A DNA stretch of 64,000 bases from Aeromicrobium duanguangcaii (GCF_024508295.1 NZ_CP101990.1:2480001-2544000), one strand, 5' to 3'; numbered from the stretch's first letter, positions 35,674 to 46,329 are shown. Program-made: numbers and translations. The notes: generated by a model from the letters alone, not told the origin.

Positions 35674-36375
35674 TCAGCGGTCGCGCAGCGCCTCGACGAG
35701 CACCGCGCCGAGCTCGGTCGGCTTGCTGAACTGCGGCCAGTGCCCGGTGGGCAGGTCGACGAACTCCAGGTCGCGGATCCGGGCCAGCTCACCCACCCAG
35801 GGCTCGCCGGCCTCGATCGCGTCCCGCAGCACCTGCGAGGGGAACTCGCAGCTGATCACGGTGGCGGGAACGTCGTAGCGCCGCTCGTCGGAGAGCCGGA
35901 TCCCGTCGGTCGCGACCGCCCTCGGCTGGGGGATCGCCCGCGCCGCGAAGTCGGCCCGCAGCGCGCCGTCCAGGTCGGCCAGAGTGGCCTCGCCGAAGAT
36001 CTCCCACGGCGGCAGCGGGATCTCGTCACCGTCGGCCGGGAGCTGGTCGTTGATGGCCTCCCCCTCGACCGGCGGGCCCGAGTCCACGTAGACGTTGCGG
36101 GCGATCCGGTCGGGGCGCCGATCGGCCACGCCGTGGATCACGGCGCCGCCCCCGGAGTGCCCCACGAGCACGACGTCGCCGTCGAGCCCGTCGACCTGCT
36201 CGGTGACGAAGTCGATGTGGTCGGCCAGACCGATGCCGGCGCGGGAGGCGTCCCGGGACTCGAGTCCGGGGAGCGTGAGCGGATGGGTGCGGTGACCCGC
36301 CTCGACGAGCTGCGGCGTGACGGCATCCCACGAGGAGGCGTCGAGCCAGAACCCCGGAACCAGAACGATGTCCAT
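35674..36375 (-). CDS. Alpha/beta hydrolase
   Basis: 233 residues. LVPGFWLDASSWDAVTPQL (oxyanion loop), LVGHSGGGAVIHGVADR (nucleophile Ser about 88) and LPTGHWPQFSKPTEL (catalytic His) complete the serine hydrolase triad with an acidic residue between. Related small esterases include the salicylate-binding/methylesterase-like group. No signal peptide. It starts 45 nt upstream of the purE stop, on the same strand as purEK but after them, and may be read through from that operon. Confidence 0.88.
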   Translation of the reverse strand: MDIVLVPGFWLDASSWDAVTPQLVEAGHRTHPLTLPGLESRDASRAGIGLADHIDFVTEQVDGLDGDVVLVGHSGGGAVIHGVADRRPDRIARNVYVDSGPPVEGEAINDQLPADGDEIPLPPWEIFGEATLADLDGALRADFAARAIPQPRAVATDGIRLSDERRYDVPATVISCEFPSQVLRDAIEAGEPWVGELARIRDLEFVDLPTGHWPQFSKPTELGAVLVEALRDR

Positions 36376-36420
36376 ACCGGCACCGTAGGCCGCCCGGACG
36401 ACAGAAGCGAGAGGCGAACG

Positions 36421-36909
36421 TCAGTGCCCGCGGACCTTGGCGCCCTTCGCGCGAGCGGCGTCGGCCAGGGCTGCCTGGAAGTCCACCATCGCGGAGGTCA
36501 GGGCGGGATCGCCGGTGGCCAGGATGCGCACGGCCAGCAGGCCGGCGTTGCGGGCGTTGCCGATCGCGACCGTCGCGACGGGCACCCCGGCGGGCATCTG
36601 GACGATCGACAGCAGCGAGTCCATCCCGTCGAGGTACTTCAGCGGGACGGGCACGCCGATGACCGGCAGCGGCGTCACGGCGGCGAGCATGCCCGGCAGG
36701 TGGGCCGCTCCCCCGGCGCCGGCGATGATGACCTCGATGCCGCGCTCGTGCGCGGTGCGGCCGTACTCGAGCATCTCGTCGGGCATCCGGTGCGCCGAGA
36801 CGACGTCGGCCTCGTACTCGATGCCGAACTCGCCCACGGCCGTCGCGGCGGCCTCCATCGTCGGCCAGTCCGAGTCGGACCCCATCACGATTCCCACGCG
36901 TGCCGTCAT
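36421..36909 (-). CDS. purE: N5-carboxyaminoimidazole ribonucleotide mutase (PurE)
   Basis: 162-residue class I PurE; converts N5-CAIR to CAIR in purine synthesis. Motifs GSDSDWPTM (residues 9-17), [11 protein letters not shown] (catalytic His), [13 protein letters not shown] and [16 protein letters not shown] are complete. ATG 36909 overlaps the purK stop by 4 bp, so PurK and PurE, consecutive enzymes, are translationally coupled. Cytosolic, octameric in other species. Confidence 0.97.
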   Translation of the reverse strand: MTARVGIVMGSDSDWPTMEAAATAVGEFGIEYEADVVSAHRMPDEMLEYGRTAHERGIEVIIAGAGGAAHLPGMLAAVTPLPVIGVPVPLKYLDGMDSLLSIVQMPAGVPVATVAIGNARNAGLLAVRILATGDPALTSAMVDFQAALADAARAKGAKVRGH

Positions 36910-38042
36910 GCCCGGTCTCCGTCCGTCAGCAGTGCCGCGCTGCGCCGGGCCCGGCGCAGCACGTCCTCGAGTTCGTCGCCCACGGCGGTCACGTGGCCCA
37001 CCTTGCGGCCGGGCTTGACCGCCTTGCCGTACAGGTGGACCTTGACGTCGGGCTGCGCCGCGAGCGCGACCTCGCGCTGGGCGGCGAGATCCTCGACGGC
37101 ACCGCCGAGGATGTTGACCATGACGCTCCACGGCTGACGCGGCGTCGTGGACCCCAGCGGCAGGCCCATGACCGCGCGCAGGTGGTTCTCGAACTGGCTC
37201 GTCACGGCGCCGTCGATCGACCAGTGGCCGGTGTTGTGCGGGCGCATCGCCAGCTCGTTCACCAGGATCCGGTCGTCGTTGGTCTCGAACAGCTCGACGG
37301 CGAGCATCCCCACCACGTCGAGCGCCTCGGCGATGGTCCGGGCGATCGAGCGGGCACGCGCCTCGAGCACGGGGTCGAGGTTCGGAGCCGGCGCGATGAC
37401 CTCGAAGCACACGCCGTCGACCTGGCGGGACTCCACGACGGGGTAGTCCACGATCTCGCCGGTGGCGCTGCGCGCGACCTGCGCGGACAGCTCGCGGCGG
37501 AACGGCACCAGCTCCTCGACGAGCAGGGCGCCCTCGGCGCCGAAGGGCTCGTCGAGGTCGGCGGCGGACTCGACCTTCCAGACGCCCTTGCCGTCGTAGC
37601 CGCCGCGCGCCGTCTTGACGATCGCCGGGAAGCCGAAGGCCTCGACGTCGGCAGGCTCGGCCACCGGCGCCCAGCGCGGGCACGGCACGCCGAGATCGGT
37701 CAGCCGCCGACGCATCACGAGCTTGTCCTGGGCGTGGATCAACGCGTCCGGACCGGGGCGGCAGTCGTGCCCCTCCTGCACCAGCGTCCGCAGGTGCTCC
37801 GGCGGGACGTGCTCGTGGTCGAACGTCACCACGGGCGCGTCCTGCACGGCGCGGCGCAGGTCGTCCAGATCCGTGTGCGTGCCGATGTGGTGGTCGGCGA
37901 TCGCCTGGGCGGCGGACACGTCCGGGCCCTCGGCGAGCAGGGTCAGCCGGATGCCCAGACCGATCGCCGGCGGCTGCATCATCCGGGCCAGCTGGCCACC
38001 ACCGATGACGGCCACGTCGTGCTGCGGGGGTTCGTGCGTCAC
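36906..38042 (-). CDS. purK: N5-carboxyaminoimidazole ribonucleotide synthase (PurK)
   Basis: 378-residue ATP-grasp enzyme making N5-CAIR from AIR, bicarbonate and ATP. The N-terminal [10 protein letters not shown], central [13 protein letters not shown] glycine loop, LVEELVPF hinge and [18 protein letters not shown] metal/substrate site are all present. GTG 38042 is the start. First gene of purK-purE; the gap upstream (38043-38088) shows no clear promoter motif and faces the adenylate cyclase gene on the same strand. Confidence 0.97.
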   Translation of the reverse strand: MTHEPPQHDVAVIGGGQLARMMQPPAIGLGIRLTLLAEGPDVSAAQAIADHHIGTHTDLDDLRRAVQDAPVVTFDHEHVPPEHLRTLVQEGHDCRPGPDALIHAQDKLVMRRRLTDLGVPCPRWAPVAEPADVEAFGFPAIVKTARGGYDGKGVWKVESAADLDEPFGAEGALLVEELVPFRRELSAQVARSATGEIVDYPVVESRQVDGVCFEVIAPAPNLDPVLEARARSIARTIAEALDVVGMLAVELFETNDDRILVNELAMRPHNTGHWSIDGAVTSQFENHLRAVMGLPLGSTTPRQPWSVMVNILGGAVEDLAAQREVALAAQPDVKVHLYGKAVKPGRKVGHVTAVGDELEDVLRRARRSAALLTDGDRA

Positions 38043-38088
38043 GGCGCCAGCCTAGGGCGAGATCGCGATGGCCAGCGGTCGAGGTCGC

Positions 38089-39075
38089 TCACCGGGACCG
38101 GAACGGGAGCCGCTCCGAGACCGTGATCGGCGAGAGATGGCCGAACCCCTTGATGTGACGCGGCGGCAGCACCCGCTTCTCGAAGGTGTCGCCGAGCGCG
38201 TCGGCGGTGGCCTGGTCGACCAGCAGCCGGTTGGCCCGCGCGACCTGCGAGAGGCGCGCGGCCAGGTTGACCGGGGGTCCGAACACGTCGCCCAGCCGGC
38301 TCAGCACCGATCCCGTCGCCAGGCCGACCCGGACGTCGGGCAGCTTGGGGCGGGCGCCGATCGTGTTGATGATGTCGACCGAGATCCGGGTGGCCCGCAC
38401 GGGATCGGGGTGCACGAACAGCATCGCGTCGCCCAGCGTCTTGATGACGCGCGCGCCGGCAGCGGTGATGAGGTCGCCGCAACGCGTCTCGAACTCCTCG
38501 ACGACCGACGCCAGCGAGGCGTCGTCCAGCCGGTTCGACAGCGCCGTGAAGCGGGTCATGTCGGCGAACCCGACGGTCATGTCGGTCGACAGCAGCGCCT
38601 GGTCGTTCTCGCCCAGCGCGGTGAGCCGTGCCGCCGCGGCCGCCAGGTGGCGCCGCCAGACGTGCACCATCAGCCGCTCGAAGCCGGGCACCGAGGTCTG
38701 GGCCAGCTCGAGGGCCGCGTCCGCGCGGCTGTCGGACTTGCCGCGCTCGATGTCGGACTCGAGCTGGTCGACCAGGATCGTCACCTGCCAGTCCGCGAGC
38801 CGCGACATCGTCTGCCCGAGCGCTCGGGTCAGCCGGAAGACCGTTTCCTCGTCGAGGATCTGGTGCTCCATCGCGTTGGCGACGATCGCGACCGCCGTGA
38901 CGTCGGCGTCGCCGAAGGCGGTCTCGTCGCCGGGGTCGGGGAAGCCCAGGTTGCGCCACAGTCGCGCGGCCTGCTCGGGGGTGAGGCCGCCCCGCTCCGC
39001 GGTCTCGGCGTTCGTGTACTGCAGCTGCTCGGCCAGGATGATGTCGACCAGCTGCTGATCGTCAGGACTGCTCAT
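38089..39075 (-). CDS. Class III adenylate/guanylate cyclase
   Basis: 328 residues. The N-terminal half (about 1-165) is helical and resembles the autoinhibitory domain of the pH-sensing M. tuberculosis cyclase Rv1264. The C-terminal catalytic domain has GFADMTRFTALS (first metal Asp), GARVIKTLGDAMLFV (purine-specifying Lys and second metal Asp) and GDVFGPPVNLAARL (transition-state Asn and Arg). All catalytic residues appear intact, so it should make cAMP. It overlaps the PH-domain gene by 14 bp and is probably cotranscribed with it. Confidence 0.92.
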   Translation of the reverse strand: MSSPDDQQLVDIILAEQLQYTNAETAERGGLTPEQAARLWRNLGFPDPGDETAFGDADVTAVAIVANAMEHQILDEETVFRLTRALGQTMSRLADWQVTILVDQLESDIERGKSDSRADAALELAQTSVPGFERLMVHVWRRHLAAAAARLTALGENDQALLSTDMTVGFADMTRFTALSNRLDDASLASVVEEFETRCGDLITAAGARVIKTLGDAMLFVHPDPVRATRISVDIINTIGARPKLPDVRVGLATGSVLSRLGDVFGPPVNLAARLSQVARANRLLVDQATADALGDTFEKRVLPPRHIKGFGHLSPITVSERLPFRSR

Positions 39076-39574
39076 CGCGGCGTGCCTCCGGGGCGTGCGA
39101 CTCCAGGACCAGTCGCGTGATCGTGCGGTGGAACTCCTCGATCCGAGGGATGTCGTGCAGGTGCAGCCCCGACTGCTGGCTGGCGTCGTGGATGATCAGC
39201 GTCCCGCAGCCCAGGATGCGGTCGACGACGCCCTTCTCGTACGCGACGTCGTTGATCCGGGCGAGCGGGATGACCCGGCCGCTGCGGGTCAGGATGCCCT
39301 TCTGCTCGATCAGGCGACGGTTCGTGAGCGTGTAGGTCCACGTGAGCCAACGCAGGAACGGAATGAGCGTGCCCCAGATGAACAGCACGGCCAGCACCAC
39401 GAGACCGAGCAGTCTCGGCGTGCCTCCGCCCGAATCACCGACCGCTCCGGCGAAGTACCCGCCGATCAGCATGATGGCCAGGCCGACGAGGAACGGCACG
39501 ATCAGCACCTTCACATGGGTGCGCGTCTCGGCCTCGACCGTCTCGTCGTCGAGGAGCAACTTCTCGGACAGCAT
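39062..39574 (-). CDS. Membrane PH-domain protein (bPH2)
   Basis: 170 residues. Two hydrophobic helices (VLIVPFLVGLAIMLIGGYFAG and LLGLVVLAVLFIWGTLIPFL) precede a bacterial pleckstrin-homology-like domain: LTNRRLIEQKGILTRSGRVIPLARINDVAYEKGVVDRILGCG. This matches the actinobacterial family near birA (Rv3278c in M. tuberculosis). Function unknown; the downstream adenylate cyclase overlaps its end, suggesting a membrane-linked signalling pair. Confidence 0.9.
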   Translation of the reverse strand: MLSEKLLLDDETVEAETRTHVKVLIVPFLVGLAIMLIGGYFAGAVGDSGGGTPRLLGLVVLAVLFIWGTLIPFLRWLTWTYTLTNRRLIEQKGILTRSGRVIPLARINDVAYEKGVVDRILGCGTLIIHDASQQSGLHLHDIPRIEEFHRTITRLVLESHAPEARRDEQS

Positions 39575-39610
39575 GCGGCCATGTTCCCACGACGGACACC
39601 AGCCGCAGCG

Positions 39611-40393
39611 TCACACGGGGCGCAGGTGCGTCACGTCGCCGGCCGACCAGGCGATCCCGTCCACGACGATGCGCCCGGACTCGTCGATGCCGGTCGCCTC
39701 GCCCACCACGTCGCTGCCGTCCGGCCGCTGGATCCTGACCTGCCGCCCGATCGTCGAGCACACGTCGGCGTAGGCCCGTGCCAGCTCGTCCTGGCGGGCG
39801 GGATCGCGCCACTGCTCGAGTCGCGTGCGCAGTGCCGAGAGGAGCACTCCCAGCAGCTCGGCCCGGTCGACCGTCGTCGCGCCCTCCAGCCACAGCGACG
39901 TCGCGGTCTCGACCGGCAGGTCCTCGGCGGTCAGGGCGACGTTCAATCCGACGCCGATGACCGCGGCCGGGCCCTGCGACGTCTCGACCCGCTCGACGAG
40001 GATCCCGCAGAGCTTGCGCCGGTCGTCGATGAGCACGTCGTTCGGCCACTTCAGGGCGGCGTCGACACCGACCTCGCGCACGGCATCCACGACGGCCAGG
40101 CCCGTGACGAGCGGGAGCCACGGCCAGCGCGCCGGCGGCACCTCGACGGGACGGACCAGGACCGAGACCGCGATGCCGGTCAGCGGCGGCATCGTGAACG
40201 TGCGGTCGAGGCGGCCCCGACCGGCTGCCTGGTGATCGGTGGTGTGGACGCTCCACTCGGGGGCCCCATCGCGGGCGGCGCTCGCCAGGTCGGCGTTGGT
40301 GCTCGCGGTCTCCTGCGTCACGTGGACGGTGAAGCCGGGAGCCACGTCGGCCAGGCGGTCGCGGTCGAGGGGCTCACGCTGGGGCTGCTGCAC
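39611..40393 (-). CDS. birA: Biotin-[acetyl-CoA-carboxylase] ligase
   Basis: 260-residue biotin protein ligase without the N-terminal DNA-binding domain of E. coli BirA, so it is enzyme only. AGRGRLDRTF (biotinoyl-AMP loop), LKWPNDVLIDDRRKLCGILVE and IGVGLNV form the active site; a C-terminal SH3-like barrel follows. It would attach biotin to the Lys of EAMKMEQP in AccA at 52139-53902. GTG 40393 is the start. The gene order birA, accD, accE, maf is the actinobacterial norm. Confidence 0.95.
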   Translation of the reverse strand: MQQPQREPLDRDRLADVAPGFTVHVTQETASTNADLASAARDGAPEWSVHTTDHQAAGRGRLDRTFTMPPLTGIAVSVLVRPVEVPPARWPWLPLVTGLAVVDAVREVGVDAALKWPNDVLIDDRRKLCGILVERVETSQGPAAVIGVGLNVALTAEDLPVETATSLWLEGATTVDRAELLGVLLSALRTRLEQWRDPARQDELARAYADVCSTIGRQVRIQRPDGSDVVGEATGIDESGRIVVDGIAWSAGDVTHLRPV

Positions 40394-40430
40394 GGCCCCA
40401 CCTTGGCACAGGCACGCCGATCGACGACGG

Positions 40431-40766
40431 CTACTGCGGGCCGAGGACGCCCGGCGCCGGCGCTGCCCCCGCCTGCTTGAGCTCGACGAAGATGACGTGC
40501 GTCGGTGTCTCCCCGATGTTCTTCGCGTGGTGCTGCTGCGCCGGCAGCCACAGCACGGTGTCGGCGTCCAGGTCGACGTCCATCTGGAAGTCCCCGGACA
40601 TGAGGCGCCGCTTGAAGGAGCTCAGCGTGTACATCACGCTGTCGGGGTGCTCGTGCGGCGTCGTCTCGTCGCCGGGGGCGTCGGTGTAGTCCAGGACCCG
40701 GACCTGGTCGTTCTCGAAGATGACGCGGTAGTGATCCACGTTGGTGACCGTCGGATCGAGGCTCAT
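40431..40766 (-). CDS. Cupin-domain protein
   Basis: 111 residues of a single small beta-barrel. [31 protein letters not shown] carries the first cupin motif with HxH and Glu-like positions, and [26 protein letters not shown] carries the second with a His pair. Metal binding is likely; no substrate can be named. ATG 40766 leaves 91 nt to the divergent accD. A longer frame to 41009 would run inside accD and is rejected. Confidence 0.85.
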   Translation of the reverse strand: MSLDPTVTNVDHYRVIFENDQVRVLDYTDAPGDETTPHEHPDSVMYTLSSFKRRLMSGDFQMDVDLDADTVLWLPAQQHHAKNIGETPTHVIFVELKQAGAAPAPGVLGPQ

Positions 40767-40857
40767 CCTTCGATCATGGCACCGGCAGAACCCGGAGAAC
40801 AGACCTTGCGCCTGCCTTGCTGTGGCACCAGAAACCGCTCCGGTTAAGGTGTTCGCC

Positions 40858-42461
<1,604 letters not shown>

Positions 42462-42462
<1 letters not shown>

Positions 42463-42704
42463 TGTCCGACGAGACGCAGACCCCCGACGCCCCGGAGCAG
42501 CAGCCGCTGCTCCGGGTGGTCAAGGGCGATCCGACGCCGGAGGAGCTGGCGGCGCTCGTCGCCGTCATCGCGGCCCGCAACGCCGCGGCCGCGGCCGCTC
42601 AGGTCGACGAGCCTCAGCCGCGCAGCCAGTGGGGCCACCCGACGCGCCAGCACCGCACGGTGCACCGCTCCGGGCGTGGCCAGTGGCGCGCCTCCGCCTG
42701 GTGA
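42462..42704 (+). CDS. accE: Acyl-CoA carboxylase epsilon subunit
   Basis: 80 residues. The short conserved core LLRVVKGDPTPEELAALVAVIAAR and the tail SQWGHPTRQHR/QWRASAW are diagnostic of the actinobacterial AccE/PccE subunit, which strengthens the AccA-AccD complex. The ATG overlaps the accD TGA by one base (TGATG), indicating coupled translation. Confidence 0.95.
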
Positions 42705-42765
42705 CGACCAACTGACGGTTTCCGGGGAAACTCACCCCTCCCGCCCATGTGGCACGATCTCGGGC

Positions 42766-43425
42766 ATGACCCTGCGCCACGAACCTGACGTCTCGGCCGC
42801 CGACTGGTTCGTCCGGGCGGACGCCGACTGGCAGACACTCGCGGGCCAGGGCCCTCCGGGTTTCGAGGCGTACGCCACGGTCCGGTTCGACGATGGCGAG
42901 TCCGAGCACTACCGCAGCGACGACGAGCTCATGGCGATCGTCGTCGCGCTGGCCGCCCAGCACACCCGGACACCCGAGGACGTGTTCTTCGGACTGTGGG
43001 ACGGCTGGGGCGAGCTGACCGACCAGGGCCGCGTGTTCTCCGTCGTGCGGTCGAACTGGTTGCGCGACCTGTGGTTCCGGCCCACTCCACCGCGCAACCG
43101 TCCGGCCTTCCGTGCCGAGGTCACCGACGGGCCCCGGGTCGACCTGCGTGGCAAGCGCGCGTACCTGCTCTTCCGCGGACCGGCCCGCGACGTCGGCGAC
43201 TGGGGCGCCGCCGACTACGCCCCCGATGTCGAGCGGACGCTGCCGCCGGCCTCGATCACGTGGCCGGCTGACCACGCCTGGTTCATCGCCGCCGACGTCG
43301 ACGATGACGGGCTGTGCGTCGGCGGCTCCCAGCGTCTCGTCGACGCCGTCCTGTCCCACCCTGACCTCGCCGCCGAGCCCGCCGCGTACGGCGACGTGCC
43401 GGACAGCGACAACGAGGACCGATGA
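42766..43425 (+). CDS. Actinobacterial protein of unknown function
   Basis: 219 residues, not recognised. It has no signal peptide or membrane segment. Conserved-looking blocks are DVSAADWFVRADADWQTLAGQGPPGF, VFFGLWDGWGEL, KRAYLLFRGPARDVGDW and ITWPADHAWFIAADVDDDGLCVGG. The first residues read like a solvent-exposed soluble enzyme or nucleotide-binding protein, but no catalytic motif is evident. ATG 42766 is 61 nt after accE and its stop overlaps the maf start (ATGA), so it belongs to the accD-accE-maf transcription unit. Confidence 0.75.
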   Translation: MTLRHEPDVSAADWFVRADADWQTLAGQGPPGFEAYATVRFDDGESEHYRSDDELMAIVVALAAQHTRTPEDVFFGLWDGWGELTDQGRVFSVVRSNWLRDLWFRPTPPRNRPAFRAEVTDGPRVDLRGKRAYLLFRGPARDVGDWGAADYAPDVERTLPPASITWPADHAWFIAADVDDDGLCVGGSQRLVDAVLSHPDLAAEPAAYGDVPDSDNEDR

Positions 43426-44000
43426 GGTTCGTCCTGGCCTCGGCGTCGCCGGCCCGGCTGTCGACCCTGCGTCGCGCCGGAGTCGACCCGGAGGTGATCG
43501 TCTCGGGCGTCGACGAGGACGTCGTCGTCGCCGACAGCCCCGCCGAGCTCTCGACCGAGTTGGCACGACTGAAGTGCCGCGCCGTCGCCGTGGACCACCC
43601 GGACGCCCTCGTCCTGGGTTGCGACTCGGTGCTGGAGTTCGACGGTGAGATCCTGGGCAAGCCGTACGAGCCCGAGGTCGCCCGTCGTCGCTGGTACGCG
43701 ATGCGCGGCAACGTCGGCGTCCTGCACACGGGCCACTGCCTGCGGCTCGGGGACGAGGAGGTGGTCCGCCACGCGGCCACGCGCGTGCACTTCGCGTACG
43801 TCACCGACGAGGAGATCGACGCCTACGTCGCGAGCGGCGAGCCGCTGCAGGTCGCCGGCGCCTTCACCATCGACGGCCTCGGCGCGGCCTTCGTGACCCG
43901 GATCGAGGGCGACCACCACAACGTCGTCGGGGTCAGCGTGCCCGTCGTGCGCGAGATGATGCGCGACCTCGGTCAGGAGTGGACCTCCCTCTGGCGCTGA
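43422..44000 (+). CDS. maf: Maf-family nucleotide pyrophosphatase
   Basis: 192 residues; hydrolyses non-canonical or canonical NTPs to NMPs. N-terminal LASASPARLSTLRRAGVDP, central LVLGCDSVLEFDGEILGKP and C-terminal DEEIDAYVASGEPLQVAGAFTIDGLGAAFVTRIEGDHHNVVGV hold the family's Ser, Asp and Glu/Lys sites. ATG overlaps the preceding gene by 4 bp. Its last 312 bases reappear, diverged but without indels, at 46018-46329 on the far side of the VWA gene. Confidence 0.95.
   Translation: MRFVLASASPARLSTLRRAGVDPEVIVSGVDEDVVVADSPAELSTELARLKCRAVAVDHPDALVLGCDSVLEFDGEILGKPYEPEVARRRWYAMRGNVGVLHTGHCLRLGDEEVVRHAATRVHFAYVTDEEIDAYVASGEPLQVAGAFTIDGLGAAFVTRIEGDHHNVVGVSVPVVREMMRDLGQEWTSLWR
43689..44000 (+). repeat. 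Left copy of the maf 3'-half duplication
   Basis: These 312 bases inside intact maf match 46018-46329 base for base in length (constant offset of 2329 nt). The encoded 104 residues are about 83% identical by eye, and one stretch of roughly 39 bases (starting near 43809) is fully identical. The VWA gene lies between the copies. Confidence 0.85.
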
Positions 44001-44048
44001 TTCATGGCACGATGTCCGGCGACGTTGTTGGTGTGGGGGGAGAACTAC

Positions 44049-45929
44049 GTGACCAAAGTGATGTCGCTGATCGGCACGATCGCGCTGGCGATGACGGCCC
44101 TGTCCTGGCCGGCGGCCACCGCCGACGAGGTGGAGGGCGCCACGTCGATGATGCTCGTGATGGACGCGTCCGGGTCCATGGCCGAGAAGACGGGCGGGGG
44201 CACGACGCGAATCCGGGCCGCCAAGGACGGACTCAACGCCGTGATCGACGCCCTGCCCGCCGAGCAGCGGGTCGGCTTCCGGGTCTACGGCGCCAGCGAC
44301 GTGGCCGAGGACGACCCGGCGGCCTGCACCGACTCGAAGCGCATCGTCGACCTCGACACCGACAACCGCGACGCGCTGCGCAAGGCCGTCGCCGAGTACG
44401 AGCCTGTGGGCTGGACCCCCACGAGCCACGCGCTGCGCGAGGCCGCCAAGGATCTCGGCGACTCGGGACAGCGCACGATCGTCCTGGTCTCGGACGGCGA
44501 GCCGACGTGTGACCCCGATCCGTGCGTCGTCGCCCGCGAGATCGCGAAGGACGGCATCGACCTGCGCATCGACGTCGTCGGGTTCGACGTCTCAGGTCGC
44601 GCGAAGAAGACCTTGCAGTGCGTGGCCGACGAGGGCAACGGCACCTACTACGACGCCGACGACGCGGAGAGCCTGACCGACAGCCTGCGGGTCTCGTCGG
44701 TGCGCGCCTCGCGTCCGTTCGACCTCACCGGCACCCCCGTCCGGGGCACGCCCGCCTTCGAGGGAGCGCCGCTGCTCGAGCGGGGCCAGTACACCGACAC
44801 CATCGCGACCGACGCGACCGCCCACTACCGGCTGCAGCATTCCGCGCCCGGCACGACGTTCCACGTCGGTGCCGTGGTCAGTGGTGTCTCGGGCGACCTC
44901 GGCGCCGCGGCGGTCCTGCGCGTGACGCGCCTCAACGGGCAGCAGTGCAAAGCCGACACGACGTACGGACTCGACATGTCCAGCCGGTCGCCCATCTACT
45001 ACGGCGGCGTCTCCAGTTGGGTGCTCGACGCGGAGTCCGCGTGCCGCACCGACGACGAGCTCGCCCTCGAGGTCGACCGGGTCGTCGGCACCCTGGAAGG
45101 CCGCCCGATCGAGCTGGCGGTCTACGAGGAGCCGCCGATCACGTCGGACCTCGCCGCGGGCACGGTCGGCGACGAGCCGCGGTGGGTGGCGCCCACGCCG
45201 GGCACTCCCCGCGAGACGGTTCCCGGAACGAGCATCGCGAACGCGCCCGAGGTCGAGCCGGGCACCTACCGGATGGACATCAGTGCCGGCGAGACCCAGG
45301 TGCTGGCCGTCCCGGTCGACTGGGGCCAGCAGCTGCGGGCGCAGTTCGACGCCACGCTGAACGACGACGTGCGGGACGCTGCCAAGGCCGGCAGCGGGGT
45401 CGACGTGACCGTCATCAACCCGTTGCGCCGCGACGTCACCGTCAGCCAGTTCGGGCAGAGGCCGAAGGACTGGACCGCGGTGCCGATCGTCGCGGCCCGC
45501 GAGAACATCGCGTACCGCACCGGCGCCATCTCCTGGCCCGTCCATCCCGCCAACCGGGCCCACCCCGGCGCGGATCGCCAGGGCGCGTCGCTGGCGGGCA
45601 TGCACTACGTGCTGGTCAGCCTGAAGCTGCAGGGTGACGAGGCGAACCTGCCGTACACGCTCACGCTCGCGCGCGAGAACGTGCTGGGCGACGTGGCGCC
45701 GACCTACGCCGAGGTCGAAGGGCTCGAGGCCCCGAGCGCCGACTCCCGGCTGGTCGACTCCCCCGTCAGGACGGCCGCCGCGGACGACGAGACGACCGCC
45801 GACGAGGACGAGTCCACGGCCGCCCTGGCCGACGAGTCGGGCACGCCCGTGACGTGGCTCGTGGGCGGCGCGGTCGTGCTGGTGGCACTCGTCGCCGGGG
45901 TCGTCCTCGTGCTGCGCCGCCGTCGCTGA
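44049..45929 (+). CDS. Secreted, membrane-anchored VWA-domain protein
   Basis: 626 residues from GTG 44049, chosen for GGGGGGAG 7 nt upstream. The signal peptide (VMSLIGTIALAMTALSWPAATA) is followed by a von Willebrand A domain with an intact MIDAS: DASGS (39-43), later a Thr and GEPT. About 210-600 is a beta-rich extracellular region with scattered Cys. An acidic, Thr-rich linker precedes the C-terminal helix VTWLVGGAVVLVALVAGVVLVL and RRRR anchor. Such proteins bind ligands through a metal ion at the cell surface; ligand unknown. It sits between maf and a copy of the maf 3' half, indicating insertion. Confidence 0.88.
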   Translation: MTKVMSLIGTIALAMTALSWPAATADEVEGATSMMLVMDASGSMAEKTGGGTTRIRAAKDGLNAVIDALPAEQRVGFRVYGASDVAEDDPAACTDSKRIVDLDTDNRDALRKAVAEYEPVGWTPTSHALREAAKDLGDSGQRTIVLVSDGEPTCDPDPCVVAREIAKDGIDLRIDVVGFDVSGRAKKTLQCVADEGNGTYYDADDAESLTDSLRVSSVRASRPFDLTGTPVRGTPAFEGAPLLERGQYTDTIATDATAHYRLQHSAPGTTFHVGAVVSGVSGDLGAAAVLRVTRLNGQQCKADTTYGLDMSSRSPIYYGGVSSWVLDAESACRTDDELALEVDRVVGTLEGRPIELAVYEEPPITSDLAAGTVGDEPRWVAPTPGTPRETVPGTSIANAPEVEPGTYRMDISAGETQVLAVPVDWGQQLRAQFDATLNDDVRDAAKAGSGVDVTVINPLRRDVTVSQFGQRPKDWTAVPIVAARENIAYRTGAISWPVHPANRAHPGADRQGASLAGMHYVLVSLKLQGDEANLPYTLTLARENVLGDVAPTYAEVEGLEAPSADSRLVDSPVRTAAADDETTADEDESTAALADESGTPVTWLVGGAVVLVALVAGVVLVLRRRR

Positions 45930-46017
45930 TCGCCTCGCCGGACACCCCCGGAATCGGGGTGTCCGGGCCATCGCGGGGCGCGAGGTGGTCGAGCGGTAAG
46001 CCCCAGCGTGCGAGAAG

Positions 46018-46329
46018 CGTTGGTACGCGATGCGCGGTAACGCCGGCGTCCTGCACACCGGGCACTGCCTGCGCCTGGGTGAGGACGAGGTCGTCCGCAG
46101 CGCCGCCACCCGGGTGCACTTCGCGAACGTCACCGATGAGGAGATCGACGCCTACGTCGCGAGCGGCGAGCCGCTGGCCGTCGCGGGCGCGTTCACGATC
46201 GAGGGCCTCGGCGCCGCGTTCATCACGCGGATCGAGGGTGACCACCACAACGTCGTGCGCGTCAGCGTTCCCGTGCTGCTCGAGATGACGGTCGAGCTGG
46301 GCGTCGCCTGGACCGACCTGTGGCGCTGA
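46018..46329 (+). pseudogene. Duplicated 3' half of maf (gene remnant)
   Basis: Encodes only residues equivalent to about 90-192 of Maf: RWYAMRGNAGVLHTGHCLRLGEDE through ITRIEGDHHNVVRV and the shared terminal DLWR. The N-terminal half with the LASASP motif is missing, and a TAA lies in frame five codons upstream. From ATG 46030 a 99-residue product could still be made, but it lacks the catalytic N-terminal loop. It keeps the reading frame throughout, so it was either recently functional or is still constrained. It is probably the displaced original 3' end of maf or the incoming one. Confidence 0.85.

Noticed and set aside
45980-46012. tRNA-like fragment (GGTGGTCGAGCGGTAAG) before the maf remnant
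   Set aside because: No acceptor stem, anticodon or T-arm could be folded around it, so it was not called a tRNA or attachment site.
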